NCBI RefSeq assembly: GCF_944324525.1
Contig: NZ_CALUWS010000017.1
Location: 1-52,867, forward strand
Source of the DNA: an uncultured Desulfovibrio sp.
GTDB lineage: Bacteria > Desulfobacterota > Desulfovibrionia > Desulfovibrionales > Desulfovibrionaceae
DNA length: 52,867 nucleotides
Direction of reading: 5' to 3'
A program made the position numbers and the translations under genes. Positions 16,239-26,389 of the stretch are shown piece after piece; the stretch's first letter is position 1; each line of letters begins with the position of its first letter. A model generated the notes under the pieces. That model made no database searches. It was not told where the DNA came from and saw only the letters and a program-made list of their open reading frames with translations.

Positions 16239-18889
16239 ATGGGCGCATTTTCGGCCAATCATAATGTGATGTCCAACGGCGTTTCCCGTCAGCTGCGGGC
16301 GCATTACGGCAGACTGAACGATTCCGTCCGCCGCCTCTCCAGCGGCCTGCGCGTGGAGCGGGCCGCGGACGATGCCGCCGGACTGGCCATCCGGGAGCTC
16401 ATACGGGCGGACATCCAGACGCTCGGGCAGGGGCGCGCAATGCCTGCGACGCCGTGTCCCTGATCCAGGTCGCGGACGGGGCCCTGCAAATCATCGACGA
16501 AAAGCTGATCCGCATGAAGGAGCTGGCCGAGCAGGCGGCGACCGGCACCTATGACTCCATACAGCGCCTGATGATCGAATCCGAATATCAGGCAATGGCT
16601 TCGGAGATCGACCGCATCGCCAATTTCACCGATTTCAATGGGGTGAAGCTGCTGGACGGCAGTCTTTCCGGCAGGCATGACGGGAGCGGCCTGACATCCC
16701 GCGGCGCTTTGAAAGTCCACTTCGGCACGGCCAACGACTCGGCGGAAGACTATTACTACATCACGATTGGCAACTGCACGGCGGCCGCCCTGGGGGGCGG
16801 CAATACGGCGCAGCCTACGGGGCCCACCGTCACCCGCGAGAAGGTGGAGACCGTCACGCGGGAGCACAAGACGTTCACGCCGCAGGGGACGGATTACGTC
16901 GAATATGTGGATCCCGATACCGGCAACAAGTATTATACGGATGGCAACTACTGGTTCACCGACCTGCGCGATCCCGGCGGCAGTGCGCTGGACTGGGAAA
17001 CGGATGTGGAGATCATCGAGCGGCTGAAGACAAAGCAGGCGGAATATGTCCGGGACATCAGCTACATCGTCCTCAGGGATCCGGTCACCCAGATAAAATA
17101 CTTTCGGAACTCATGGCCCGCGAACAATGGGAAGTACACCTCGGATCCTCTTGACCCCATCGGCAAGGTGCTGGATCCGAACAAGGCGGCCGACAAGGCC
17201 ATCATCGACCGTCTGGAGTCCACGAACACGAAGGTGCAGTTCACCATCAGCTGGAAGGCCTACCGGACTCCCGACGGCAAAAGCTATTTCAGCTATAATG
17301 ACGGCAAGACGTTCACCAGCGGCACGTCCGATCCCGCCGGCGGCGCGCTGGACCCCAAAGATCCTGACGACAGGGCCATCATCGACAGCCTCAAGCCGGA
17401 CATGGTGACGGCCTTCGTCTACCAGCCGACCGTCCTGACCGTTTGGGAGCTGTACGAAGATCCGCAAAGCGGCGAAGTGTACTATACCCGTGACGGCGGG
17501 AAGTCCTTCGTCGCGGATCACACCAAGCCGAACGCAACGGCTCTTGACCCCGTGGCGGACAAGGATCTCATTTCCCGGCTTGTGGCCGTCCCCACACGGA
17601 CGGCCACCTCGCATGGCTACGATACCTACGAGGACAAGACGACAGGAAAAAAATACTACACCGACGACGGGAAAAACTTCATCACCGACGTCAGAAAACC
17701 CGATGACATCGCCCTGAGCGCCGATGACCCCAAGGATGCGGCGGCCATCGCCAATCTGGAGATCGTCGGCCGCCTGACGTCCGGCAGTGTGGACTGCTCC
17801 GTGTACGAGGATACCGGCAACGGCAACAGGCGCTGGTACAGCGACGACGGCGGCGCGACCTTTTTTGACGATCCCACCGACCCCAAGGGGAGCCGTCTGG
17901 ATGCCGGCGACCCCGATTACGCCACCGTGGTTGCCAGGCTGCAGAAGCTCAACATGACGGCCACCATCTCAAAGACCTATGCCGTATGGAAGGATCCGGC
18001 CACGAGCACCCTTTACTATACGCACGACGGCGGCCAGACCTTCTACAAGGACACGAAGGGAAAGGTTCTTGCGCTGGACAGGAACGATCCCACCGATCTG
18101 CCCATCATCAACAGCCTGGTGCCGGATCCCTCGCAGCAACCGGTGAACACGACCTACGACAATTACCGGGATCCGGTCACCGGGCAAAAGTACTACACGC
18201 TGTCGGACGGCGGAAAGGACATCTTCATCACCAATGTGCTCGCCCCGCACAACGTCGCGCTGGATGCCGGCAACCCGGCCGACAAGCCCATCATCGACAG
18301 GTTGGAGCCTATCCCGGACCATGTGCTGGAGATCTCGGAACAGAAGATCCCCGACAAATATTTCCTTTTCAGGGACACGCGGACAGGCAAGATATATTAC
18401 AGCCCGGACGAGATGGGCACGGAGCTGGTCACCGAGCCCAACAATCCCGCGGGCACAGCCCTGGATCCTACCGATCCCGCGGACAAGGCCATCATCGACA
18501 ATCTTGAACCGGTGGTCGCCACCCGGGTGGAGACCACCTGGATCGAGCGGGTGACGGGAGCGGGGCGCGGCGGCATCGCCGCGGGCTACACCAGCTCGAC
18601 GCAGGAGGCGGCGCAACGCTCCCTGGTGGCCATCGATAATGCCATCGTGTCCAAGGACAGGATCCGTGCGCATCTGGGGGCGCTGCAGAACCGGCTGGAA
18701 AACACCATAACCAACCTCAATGTGCAGGCCGAAAGCCTCCAGGCTGCGGAGTCCCGCATTTCCGATGTGGATGTGGCTGAGGAGATGACGGTCTTCGTGC
18801 GCAATCAGGTGCTGATGCATTCCGCCAGCGCCATACTCACGCAGGCCAATGCCTTCCCGCACATGATCCTGCAGCTCCTCGAACAATAG
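16239..18889 (+). pseudogene. Flagellin with a repeat-filled variable region; one frameshift
   Basis: The first 65 or so codons encode the flagellin N-terminus (QLRAHYGRLNDSVRRLSSGL, then RAADDAAGLAIRELIRADI). The frame breaks in G4 at 16430-16433; adding one G restores QGARNACDAVSLIQVADGAL and a protein of about 883 residues. The downstream frame from 16454 is open to the end. The C-terminal D1/D0 region is intact (NTITNLNVQAESLQAAESRI, VDVAEEM). Between them sits a large variable region of nine tandem repeats. Flagellins are exported and form the filament. If the missing G is real the gene is dead; if it is a sequencing error this is an unusually large flagellin. The TAG stop is the first triplet of repeat A copy 3. 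Confidence 0.85.
16844..18514 (+). repeat. Nine protein-coding tandem repeats of about 62 residues in the flagellin
   Basis: Each unit carries a Y-x-D-P-x-T-G-x-x-Y-Y-T-x-D-G-G-x-x-F core, then A-L-D-P-x-D-P-A-D and I-I-D-R-L-E-P about 30 residues later. Nine units can be laid end to end from about residue 131 to 687 of the downstream frame. They are diverged at DNA level, so the array is old rather than a recent slippage product. I do not recognise the repeat as a named domain. Confidence 0.85.
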
Positions 18890-19042
18890 AGCGTTTTCTC
18901 TTTGAAAAAGATACGATGCGCGGCAGCACAGCGACAAAGTCGGGGCCGCCCTGCCCAAACCAAGCGGGATGACCGCGCTTTTTCCACGAAACGCTAGGCC
19001 GTATGGTTTGCAACGCGAAGCGTTCCAAACGGAAAATGCCTA
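18887..19042 (+). repeat. Interspersed repeat family A, copy 3
   Basis: The element starts with TAGAGCGTTTTCTCTTTG, whose TAG is the flagellin stop, and runs through the GCGGCAGCACAGCG hairpin region and the GCGTTCCAAACGG arm to AAAATGCCTA. At 156 bp it is a full-length copy on the plus strand, so the gene ends exactly where the element begins. Confidence 0.8.
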
Positions 19043-19211
19043 CTGCGCGCCGTCCCCGGCATGTGCCTGCTCCAGCGGGGCGGCCTGACGGCAGCCGCGG
19101 CGGGGGCTTAGGGCGTGGTGACATAAATTTTACAAATAATTTCACTAGAGAAGGAAAATAAACTCTGCACGCTCCGCTTGCTTTTGGGGCAGGGTCGCCT
19201 CGTGACGCTGA

Positions 19212-19363
19212 TCCTTTTCCGGTAAAAGCGCGCTGGGGAAGGGATGAGGGGCTTGGGGGAAGGGGAGCGACCGAATGGCGGCCGTAGGCCGTGCCCGTTG
19301 GGCGACGCAGGAGCCTTACGGGCATCGACAGCAGAGCGAGGGCTTCCCCTTCCCTCCAAACAA
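19212..19363 (+). repeat. Interspersed repeat family B, copy 2
   Basis: The element runs from GCGCGCTGGGGAAGGGAT through GGCCGTAGGCCGTGCCCGTT and CCTTACGGGCATCGACAGC to GGCTTCCCCTTCCC. The outer G and C tracts pair to give a long hairpin. It shares all these blocks with copies at 34829 and 48037. The interval 19043-19211 between the A and B copies has no gene. Confidence 0.75.
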
Positions 19364-19387
19364 ATAGCAAATTGAGTGAACAGGGCC

Positions 19388-19954
19388 TTACCTGGCTTCA
19401 GGCAGGATGTCGTAGGCGTCGAGCTTGTCGTTGAGCGTGCTGATGAGCAAGGCCATGACGGCCGCAAGGCGGGCCTGCGCGGCCAGCGCCTCAGCCTGGG
19501 GGAGTTCCGCGCCTGAACGGCGGTAGAAGAGGGCCGGGCAGCCCTGCGGGCCGGCTTGGGCCAGCAGGGGCATATAGGCGGAAAAGGGGCCGTCCACGAA
19601 GCGGGACAGGGCTTCCGTGAGCGCCGTTGTGCCGGCTTCCTCCCCGGCAGTTCCATCCTTCGCGGGGGAAGGGCCGGCGGGAGTCGTTTCTCCCTGCAGG
19701 AGCTGATGAGTCTGCCGCAGATAGTTCAGCACGACCTCCGCAGGCGCATGCTGCATGAGGGCCGCCGTGACGGCGGCGTGGACGAAGGCCCGCCATTCCG
19801 TACACAGGCCGGCGCTTTCCTCTTCCAGCAGGGCAGGGGGAAAGCCGCACTGGCGCAGCATGCGCAGGATGGCGGCCTCTTCCGTATTCAGGGCAAAGAG
19901 GATGCAGGCGGCCTGCACGCCTTCGGCGGCGCTGAGGCGGCGGCGCTCAGGCAT
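19388..19954 (-). CDS. Uncharacterised protein overlapping queC
   Basis: This 188-residue protein is not recognised. It is alanine- and leucine-rich and probably all-helical, with no membrane segment, signal peptide or cofactor motif. The start at 19954 ([14 protein letters not shown]) overlaps the queC end by eight bases, implying translational coupling as the last gene of a nuclease-queC run. Codons further upstream only mirror queC in another frame. A shared transcript with queC does not establish a role in deazapurine synthesis. Confidence 0.6.
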   Translation of the reverse strand: MPERRRLSAAEGVQAACILFALNTEEAAILRMLRQCGFPPALLEEESAGLCTEWRAFVHAAVTAALMQHAPAEVVLNYLRQTHQLLQGETTPAGPSPAKDGTAGEEAGTTALTEALSRFVDGPFSAYMPLLAQAGPQGCPALFYRRSGAELPQAEALAAQARLAAVMALLISTLNDKLDAYDILPEAR

Positions 19955-20729
19955 GGGGCGTTCCCTGGGACAGGGCATCCGCACAGGCGGCCTTGTAGGC
20001 GGCATACCCCCGGGCTCGCAGACGGCAGGCGGGGCATTGTCCGCAGCCATAGCCCCAGTCGTGGCGCGTACCGCGCTCCCCGGCGTAGCAGGTATGGCTC
20101 TCTTCCACGATGGCGTCCACAAGGGCCGTGCCGCCGAGCTGTTCGGCAAGCTGCCAGGCGCCGCATTTGTCCAGCCACATGAGCGGCGTGTGGAGGACGT
20201 AGTGCGTGTCCATGCCCAGATTGAGGGCAAGCTGGAGCGCCTTGATGCTGTCGTCCCGGCAGTCGGGATACCCGGAGGAATCGCTCTGGCAGACGCCCAG
20301 CACCAGATGGCGTATGTTCTTCTCGTAAGCCCAGATGGCCGCCTGAAGGCCGAACAGCAGATTGCGGCCCGGCACGAAGGTATTGGGCAGGCCGTCGGCG
20401 GCGGTCGCGCCGAGAGGCGCGGCGTCAGGCGTGCCGGTGGCGGTCAGCGCGTTTTCGCCGCACTGCCGGTAGGTATCCAGCGTCAGCAGCACGTCTTCGC
20501 CCAGACGCTCGGCCCAGCGGGGCGAAAGGGCGGCAAGGGCCTCGCGGACCCGGCGGCGGCAATCCAGTTCCACATGGTGTCGCTGGCCGTAGTCAAAGCC
20601 CAGGGTCAGCACGCGGCCAAAGCGCGCAAGGCTCCAGGCAAGGCAGGTGGCGGAGTCCTGTCCGCCGGAAAAGACCACCAGCGCGGTCTCCTGCGCAAGA
20701 GGCTGCCGGTCAGACTGTTCCCGCATCAT
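19947..20729 (-). CDS. queC: 7-cyano-7-deazaguanine synthase QueC
   Basis: QueC converts 7-carboxy-7-deazaguanine to preQ0 with ATP and ammonia, in the queuosine tRNA pathway. This 260-residue protein has the PP-loop SGGQDS at 21-26, the GFDYGQRH and PGRNLLF segments typical of the family, and a C-terminal zinc site made by one Cys in SHTCYAGE and three in GCGQCPAC. Two adjacent ATG codons (20729 and 20726) follow GGAGG; the second has the better spacing. The gene overlaps the upstream nuclease stop and the downstream unknown gene. No other que genes are in the window. Confidence 0.95.
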   Translation of the reverse strand: MMREQSDRQPLAQETALVVFSGGQDSATCLAWSLARFGRVLTLGFDYGQRHHVELDCRRRVREALAALSPRWAERLGEDVLLTLDTYRQCGENALTATGTPDAAPLGATAADGLPNTFVPGRNLLFGLQAAIWAYEKNIRHLVLGVCQSDSSGYPDCRDDSIKALQLALNLGMDTHYVLHTPLMWLDKCGAWQLAEQLGGTALVDAIVEESHTCYAGERGTRHDWGYGCGQCPACRLRARGYAAYKAACADALSQGTPHA

Positions 20730-21535
20730 TTTTCCTCCGCGTCCGGCCAGGGATTGGTACGGCGCGCCGGGGCGTAGCCGGCCAGAAAGGCGTCCATGAG
20801 CGTGCCGAAATGCACGCGGTTGCGCGGCTTGATGCTTTGCGCTTCCTGCGAGGCGGCCGGGAAGAAGCGGCGGCTTTCCTTGTTGCCGGTATAGCTTTTG
20901 AGGGCCAGGGGCTGGGTGAGGATCCAGGCCCACATGCCGCGGCGCTCATGGATGGCGTCCGCCTGAAGAGATTTGAGCCAGTCCTGATAGGCCGGATCCA
21001 GGTCGGCATGGGGATAGAAGAACGCGGCCCCGGCTTCCACCATCAGCGCATTGAGAGAGCGTCCGTCCGGCAGGCAGACGTCGGCGATGAGCCGGCCGTA
21101 CTTGTCCTGCTGCTTGTTGGAAGGCTGGTAAAGGGTGACGTCCTGACCGCGCGCAAGCTCGTTGAGGATCTCCCGCGCCTCGCGGGCGTAATATTGCGGC
21201 TTCTTGTCGCGCTTGCCCATTTCCGGGGTGTCGATGCCCGCCAGCCGGACCGTGCGGCGGCTGGTGAGTTTGAGGGTATCCCCGTCCAGACAGACGGCCA
21301 CGGCCGCCTGCGGTGAGGCGGCAAGGGGCGGCAGGGCGGGGCGTTGCACGGCGGGGACGGCCGGGGCCTCGGCTCCGGTCTCGGCGCCGTCCTGTGCGGC
21401 GGCAACGAGCGCCGTACCGGGCGGCGGGGCCTGGTCCCGCGCCATGACGGGAGCGGCGCAGAGCAGGGCGACGACGAGGAACGACAACGGCAGATGACGC
21501 ATCAGGCGTCCGAGCAGGAGGGAGGAAACGGACAT
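20726..21535 (-). CDS. Secreted thermonuclease-family (SNase-like) protein
   Basis: This 269-residue protein begins with a signal peptide ([18 protein letters not shown]). After a low-complexity Ala/Pro linker comes a staphylococcal-nuclease-like domain: [20 protein letters not shown], then [10 protein letters not shown] and an ERRGMWAW end. Both the DGDT and IDTPE active-site segments are kept, so Ca-dependent nuclease activity is plausible. The start at 21535 is chosen because the signal peptide follows; the earlier in-frame codons are not protein-like. It overlaps queC, but no functional link is obvious. Confidence 0.85.
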   Translation of the reverse strand: MSVSSLLLGRLMRHLPLSFLVVALLCAAPVMARDQAPPPGTALVAAAQDGAETGAEAPAVPAVQRPALPPLAASPQAAVAVCLDGDTLKLTSRRTVRLAGIDTPEMGKRDKKPQYYAREAREILNELARGQDVTLYQPSNKQQDKYGRLIADVCLPDGRSLNALMVEAGAAFFYPHADLDPAYQDWLKSLQADAIHERRGMWAWILTQPLALKSYTGNKESRRFFPAASQEAQSIKPRNRVHFGTLMDAFLAGYAPARRTNPWPDAEEK

Positions 21536-21744
21536 GACAGCCTCTGGAGGTTGAAAAACGCTGTTCCGGTACGGCGGCATACCGCAAACCTGTCTGCCGG
21601 GCGCATGGCTGCGGGGGCAGGTCCCGGGAAGTATGGCCCGGCGGCAGCCGTCGACAGCCGGGGCACATCCTGCTGACGGCGCGTATCCGTCTCGCGGCGT
21701 CGCACGCAGGGCTTTTGCCGGGACGGACACGCGCCGAAGGCGTA

Positions 21745-23505
21745 TCAGTTGTCGTAATAGGTGCGCAGGGTCTGGCTGCGCACGGGATGACGCAGCTTGC
21801 GCAGGGCCTTGGCCTCGATCTGCCGGATACGCTCGCGGGTCACGTTGAAGAGGCGGCCCACTTCCTCAAGGGTATGGTCGCTCTTCTCGGCGATGCCGAA
21901 GCGCTTGCGCAGCACTTGCTCCTCGCGGGGCGTGAGGTCGGCCAGCACGGCGGCGAGCTGCTCGCTGAGCTTGGTGTTGATGACCTCTTCGGCCGGGGCC
22001 ACGGCCTTCTTGTCCTCGATGAAATCGCCGAGACTGGAATCTTCCTCGTCGCCGATGGGCGTTTCCAGCGAAATGGGTTCCTTGGCGATCTTGAGCACCT
22101 TCTTGACCTTCTCCACTGGATATTCCATGCGTTCGGCGATCTCTTCCGGCGTGGGGTCGCGGCCCAGCTCCTGCACGAGGTAGCGGGAGGTGCGGATGAG
22201 TTTGTTGATGGTCTCGATCATGTGCACCGGGATACGGATGGTGCGGGCCTGATCCGCGATGGCGCGGGTGATGGCCTGCCGTATCCACCAGGTGGCGTAG
22301 GTGGAGAACTTGTAGCCGCGCTGGTACTCGAATTTGTCCACGGCCTTCATGAGGCCGATGTTGCCTTCCTGGATGAGGTCGAGGAACTGCAGGCCGCGGT
22401 TGGTGTACTTCTTGGCGATGGAGACCACCAGACGCAGGTTGGAGCGGATGAGCTCCTGCTTGGCGCGCATGGCGGCCGTGTTGCCGCGCTTGATGCGCCA
22501 GAGCACTTCTTCAAGATCCGTGACGTTGTGGCAGCACTTTTCCTGCAGGCGCTTGAGTATCTCGATCTTGCCGAGGATCATTTCCTTGAAGGAGAAAAGC
22601 TCGTCCACGGAAAGGCCGAGGTCGCGCGCGGCGTCGTTGGGATTGACTTCGCGCTTTTCCAGACCGTCGAACATGGCCTGGATCTCCTGCTGGGTGCGGC
22701 CGGTGGAGAGGATATAGGCGGAAAGGTCGCGCTGGCAGTTGTGCATCTGGCGGACGTAGTCCTCCACCGTTTCGATGATGCGGTCGATGAGGGTCTTTTC
22801 CAGCTTGATGTCCCGCAGGCGGGTGACGATCTCCTCCTTGTAGCTGATAATCTCCTTCTGGGTGGAGGTCACGCGGCGCTCAAGGGTGTTGCAGTCGTCC
22901 AGCTTCTTGTAGATCTTGCGTTTTTTCTTGTAGACGGCCTTGATCTCGTCCAGGAGGAGGATGACGCGCGAGCGCTGGTTCATCTCGTCTTCGCTGGGGT
23001 CGTCTTCCTCGATGGTCTTCACCACGTCCTTGAGCTTGATGCGGTTCTGGCGCAGGTCTTCGCCCACGTTGATGAGCTCTTCCACAGCCACCGGCACTTC
23101 CACCAGCGCGTAGAGCACGTCCTGTTCGCCCAGTTCGATCTTCTTGGCGATGACCACCTCACCGTCACGGTCAAGCAGGGGCACGGCGCCCATTTCGCGC
23201 AGGTACATGCGCACGGGGTCGGTGCTGCGGGAGGAGTAGTCCGCGGATTCCTCGTCTTCCACGAGGTCGAGGTTGCCCACTTCATCGTCATCCACTTCGG
23301 TCGGCGTGGCGGCGATCTTCTTGCCTTCCTTCTCCGAATCGACGATGACGATCTCCAGCTCTTCGAAGATGCCGATGATCTCCTCGAAGCGGATATTCAT
23401 TTCCACGGGCAGGGCCTTGGTGACCTCGTCGAAGGTCAGGAAGCCCGAATCCTTGCCCTTGGCAATGAGGGATTGTATCTGCTGGATTTCTTTAAGATTA
23501 TTCAT
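21745..23505 (-). CDS. rpoD: Primary sigma factor RpoD (sigma70)
   Basis: This 586-residue housekeeping sigma factor directs RNA polymerase to most promoters. Region 1.1 starts at the N-terminus ([14 protein letters not shown]). Region 1.2 has [11 protein letters not shown]. Regions 2.1-2.4 include [31 protein letters not shown] and [19 protein letters not shown]. Region 4.2 ends the protein with [20 protein letters not shown]. An acidic insertion lies between 1.2 and 2. The start at 23505 follows GGGAGAAG and overlaps the dnaG end by eight bases, a coupled dnaG-rpoD arrangement resembling the macromolecular synthesis operon. Confidence 0.97.
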   Translation of the reverse strand: MNNLKEIQQIQSLIAKGKDSGFLTFDEVTKALPVEMNIRFEEIIGIFEELEIVIVDSEKEGKKIAATPTEVDDDEVGNLDLVEDEESADYSSRSTDPVRMYLREMGAVPLLDRDGEVVIAKKIELGEQDVLYALVEVPVAVEELINVGEDLRQNRIKLKDVVKTIEEDDPSEDEMNQRSRVILLLDEIKAVYKKKRKIYKKLDDCNTLERRVTSTQKEIISYKEEIVTRLRDIKLEKTLIDRIIETVEDYVRQMHNCQRDLSAYILSTGRTQQEIQAMFDGLEKREVNPNDAARDLGLSVDELFSFKEMILGKIEILKRLQEKCCHNVTDLEEVLWRIKRGNTAAMRAKQELIRSNLRLVVSIAKKYTNRGLQFLDLIQEGNIGLMKAVDKFEYQRGYKFSTYATWWIRQAITRAIADQARTIRIPVHMIETINKLIRTSRYLVQELGRDPTPEEIAERMEYPVEKVKKVLKIAKEPISLETPIGDEEDSSLGDFIEDKKAVAPAEEVINTKLSEQLAAVLADLTPREEQVLRKRFGIAEKSDHTLEEVGRLFNVTRERIRQIEAKALRKLRHPVRSQTLRTYYDN

Positions 23506-25222
23506 TCCGCTTCTCCCTAGTTTCCTGCAACGCGCGAAGATACTCCAAATCCGCCGCAAAGTCACCTGTGCCGGCATTTTTTTGTAAGGCCGCGGAAACA
23601 GAGGACTTTTGCGCAGAAGCGTAATAGGCGTCCAAATGATCTTTCAGACACTGGAATTCGTTATCGCCCGAATCCAGCGGGGCGGCGTGCGGGCCTTCGC
23701 GCTGTTCGAACCAGAATTTCCTTTGTCGTTCGCTGAGATGATAGGGAGCCTCTTCCGGCCCCCACTGCTCAATGGTGTCCCAAAATTCGCGGGCCGATGC
23801 CGATTGCAGGGCCAGGTCCGCGCCGATGTTCCGCAGGTCGTTGAGGCGCTGCGGGTAGCGCACGGCAAACAGCATGATCTGCACGTCGCGCATGTTCCGC
23901 CGCTGCCGTTCCGCCGGACGGGCGACGGGCGGCTGCCCGGTGGGGCGGCGCAGGGCAAGGCCCTCGCGCAGCAGCTCCTCCGAAAGCTGCAGATGGGTGG
24001 CCAGCCGCGAAGCGTACTGGCTGAGCAGCTCCGGCACTTCCACCTGCGCGAGGAAATGGCGCGCCCATTCCACGGTCTCGCGCGGGGCCAGCGTGCGCAG
24101 CACGTCCACGCAAAAGCGCAGGCCGTCCGGGGCCTTGTCCAACAGGGCCTCGAAGGCCTTCGGCCCCTGCGTGCGCAGCAGGCTGTCGATGTCTTCGCCG
24201 TCGGGCATGAGCACCACCGTACAGGCCAGCCCCCGCGTCAGCAGCATCTCGCAGGAACGCAGGGCCGCCTTGCGTCCGGCGCGGTCGCCGTCAAAGAGCA
24301 GCACCAGGCGGGAGGTGAAGCCGGAAAGGCGTTTGATCTGCTCCGGGGTGAGCGCCGTGCCCAGCACGCCCACGGCATTGTCGTAACCGAACTGATGCAG
24401 CGTGAGGACGTCCATATATCCTTCGGTCAGAAGCGCCTTTCCTTTAGTGGTGATGCCCTTGCGGGCCTGCGCCAGACCGTAGAGGTGGTCCCCCTTCTTG
24501 TAGATGGGCGTATCCGCGCTGTTGATGTACTTGGCCTCGTCCTCGTCGGCGATGATGCGGCCGCCGAAGGCGATGATCTGGTTGGACAGGTTCTTGATGG
24601 GGAACATGAGCCGCCCGCGGAAGCGGTCATAGGCCCGTCCTCTGTCCGACTGACCCAGCAGGCCGCACTCCACGGCGAGTTTTTCCGAGAAGCCGCCGCG
24701 TTGCAGGGCCCCGGCCAGGGACTGCCAGTCCCGTCGGGCCCAGCCCAGACCGAAACGCTCCACGATGTCCGGCGACAGGCCGCGCCGTTCCATATAGGCG
24801 CGGCATTCCTCGCCGTCCTTGCCCTTGAGGGCCGCAGCGAAGTGGGCCGCCGCCATCTCGGACATGCGCAGCATCTGCTGCCGGGCGGAACGTTCCTGCC
24901 GGTCCCGCTGCCGGCGTCCGGCATCCGCCGGGCCGCGCTCCAGCGTCACGCCGGCTTCGGCGGCAAGCTGTTCCAGCGTCTCACGGAAATCGAGGCCGTT
25001 GATGCGGCCATAAAAATCGAACAGATCGCCCGAGGCCTGACAGCCGAAACAATAGAACAGCCCCTGTTCCTCATTGACGGAGAAGGACGGCTTGGTCTCC
25101 TGATGGAAGGGACACGGCGCGACCCAGCGCGGGCCGTTGCGTTTGAGCTCCACATAACGGCGCACCATATCCACGATGTTGAGCCGTTCCTTGATGGCGC
25201 GAATGGCATCCCGCGACTGCAT
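23498..25222 (-). CDS. dnaG: DNA primase DnaG
   Basis: This 574-residue protein synthesises RNA primers at the replication fork. It has an N-terminal zinc finger ([13 protein letters not shown] to FYCFGC), the RNA polymerase core with EGYMDVL and LLFDGDRAG of the TOPRIM fold, and a C-terminal helicase-binding part. Length is normal. The ATG at 25222 ([20 protein letters not shown]) is preferred because it matches the family N-terminus; an in-frame ATG at 25252 is the alternative. It is followed by rpoD with an 8-base overlap. Confidence 0.96.
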   Translation of the reverse strand: MQSRDAIRAIKERLNIVDMVRRYVELKRNGPRWVAPCPFHQETKPSFSVNEEQGLFYCFGCQASGDLFDFYGRINGLDFRETLEQLAAEAGVTLERGPADAGRRQRDRQERSARQQMLRMSEMAAAHFAAALKGKDGEECRAYMERRGLSPDIVERFGLGWARRDWQSLAGALQRGGFSEKLAVECGLLGQSDRGRAYDRFRGRLMFPIKNLSNQIIAFGGRIIADEDEAKYINSADTPIYKKGDHLYGLAQARKGITTKGKALLTEGYMDVLTLHQFGYDNAVGVLGTALTPEQIKRLSGFTSRLVLLFDGDRAGRKAALRSCEMLLTRGLACTVVLMPDGEDIDSLLRTQGPKAFEALLDKAPDGLRFCVDVLRTLAPRETVEWARHFLAQVEVPELLSQYASRLATHLQLSEELLREGLALRRPTGQPPVARPAERQRRNMRDVQIMLFAVRYPQRLNDLRNIGADLALQSASAREFWDTIEQWGPEEAPYHLSERQRKFWFEQREGPHAAPLDSGDNEFQCLKDHLDAYYASAQKSSVSAALQKNAGTGDFAADLEYLRALQETREKRNE

Positions 25223-25343
25223 ACGGCTGAAGCTCCCCCTGGGCGAAAACACGACGGTGCGCCGTGCCGCACCCGGTCTCAGTATGATAAGTCCGCCACC
25301 GGACTTGTTAAGGCTCCGGCGAAAAAATTTTTTTATCGCCGCG

Positions 25344-25517
25344 CCCGCCGCCGTTCTCGCCGTCCCACGGCGGATAGCCCGCCCGGCGGATGCGGTCGCG
25401 GCCGTCGGTTCGGGCAGTCAGTCCCGGAAGGCGCGGCTTTCCGCATCGAGCCGGCGGCAGGGGATCATGCAGAGGGCCGCACCGGACGTTCCCCTGCTTT
25501 GCGGCCTTCCCGACGGG
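25344..25517 (-). pseudogene. Remnant of a PstS-like domain C-terminus
   Basis: About 60 codons match the end of the array's binding domain: ALCMIPCRRLDAESRAFRD, then a TGA in place of the conserved Trp, a frameshift, and DGRDRIRRAGYPPWDGE. It directly follows the stop of the sixth array gene, whose own binding domain is missing. The two are best read as one gene that lost its middle by deletion. The rest of the space to dnaG holds no gene. Confidence 0.75.
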
Positions 25518-26359
25518 CTACCGTGTGCGTTTTGAGCAGCAGAAGGCCAGAATGAACAGACAGTAGACCAACAGAAAGCTCATTCCCGTCGCCTTGTACT
25601 GCAGAAACGGCTTGAAAAAATCCATGAAGAACAGGCCGTACAGGGCAAAGGCGGCATACAGCAGCGGCGGCAGCAGGAAGGGCAGATAGCGTGCGCTGAA
25701 GGTGGAGGGGAAAGGGGCTTCGGACGCCAGCCAGTGACCGCAAAGCAGCGGGATGGCGATGCCGGCCAGGGTGAACGGCGGCATGATTATCGAATGCCAC
25801 CAGGGGGAGCTGTTTTCCGAAGGGGCCACACCACAGACAAAAAACAGCGCCGGGAGCAGGAAGGCCAGACTCAGCAGCAGAAAGAAGGTCATCTTCACCG
25901 TCATGAGCGGATAGTGGGGATATGTCTGTTTTTCCTGTTCCGGGCTCGTGTCGCGGCAGGATGCGGCCTTCTCTTTGCGCTGTTCCCGCCGGTAACTGAG
26001 GCAAAAGGTAAAGAGGAGCAGAGCATACGGCGTCAGATAGACCAAAAGCAGCTTATCCGGCCGGCCGAACTCGATAACGACGTTGAAAAAAAGAGCAGGG
26101 GCAACAGCAGGGGAAAGAGCCTTGCCGTGCGCGAGCTGGGACGCGGAGCCCATGTGGCCAGCCGTTTGCCATAAAATATCGGCAGACCGAGGGAAACGGC
26201 AAAGATTGCCGCGGCGAGCAGGGCAAGTTGGGCGTCGGTAAAAAAAATATTCTTTCTGAAAAACCTCGTCATCAGCCATGCGGCTAGTGGCATGACTTGG
26301 GAAATGAAACCCAGCGCGGCGGCCATGAGCGCATAGCAAAGGTATTTGAGTGCCTGCAT
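25518..26359 (-). pseudogene. Array member 6: membrane module only, frameshifted
   Basis: The reading starts at 26359 (MQALKYLCYALMAAALGF) and breaks in the T7 tract (A7 on the plus strand, 26096-26102). Restoring one T continues into FNVVIEFGRPDKLLL and runs to 25518, giving about 280 residues. It contains two copies of the membrane unit, the second marked by STFSARYLPFLLPPLL. The PstS-like domain found in four sisters is absent, and a decayed fragment of it follows. It is the last gene of the array and 30 bases after member 5. Function is unknown. Confidence 0.7.
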
Positions 26360-26389
26360 AAAATTTTTCTCCTGGTTGCGAAGTATGGA

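Noticed and set aside
16844-18514. A possible CRISPR or minisatellite array
   Set aside because: The units are about 186 bp, diverged, in frame and protein-coding, with no constant direct repeat or spacers.
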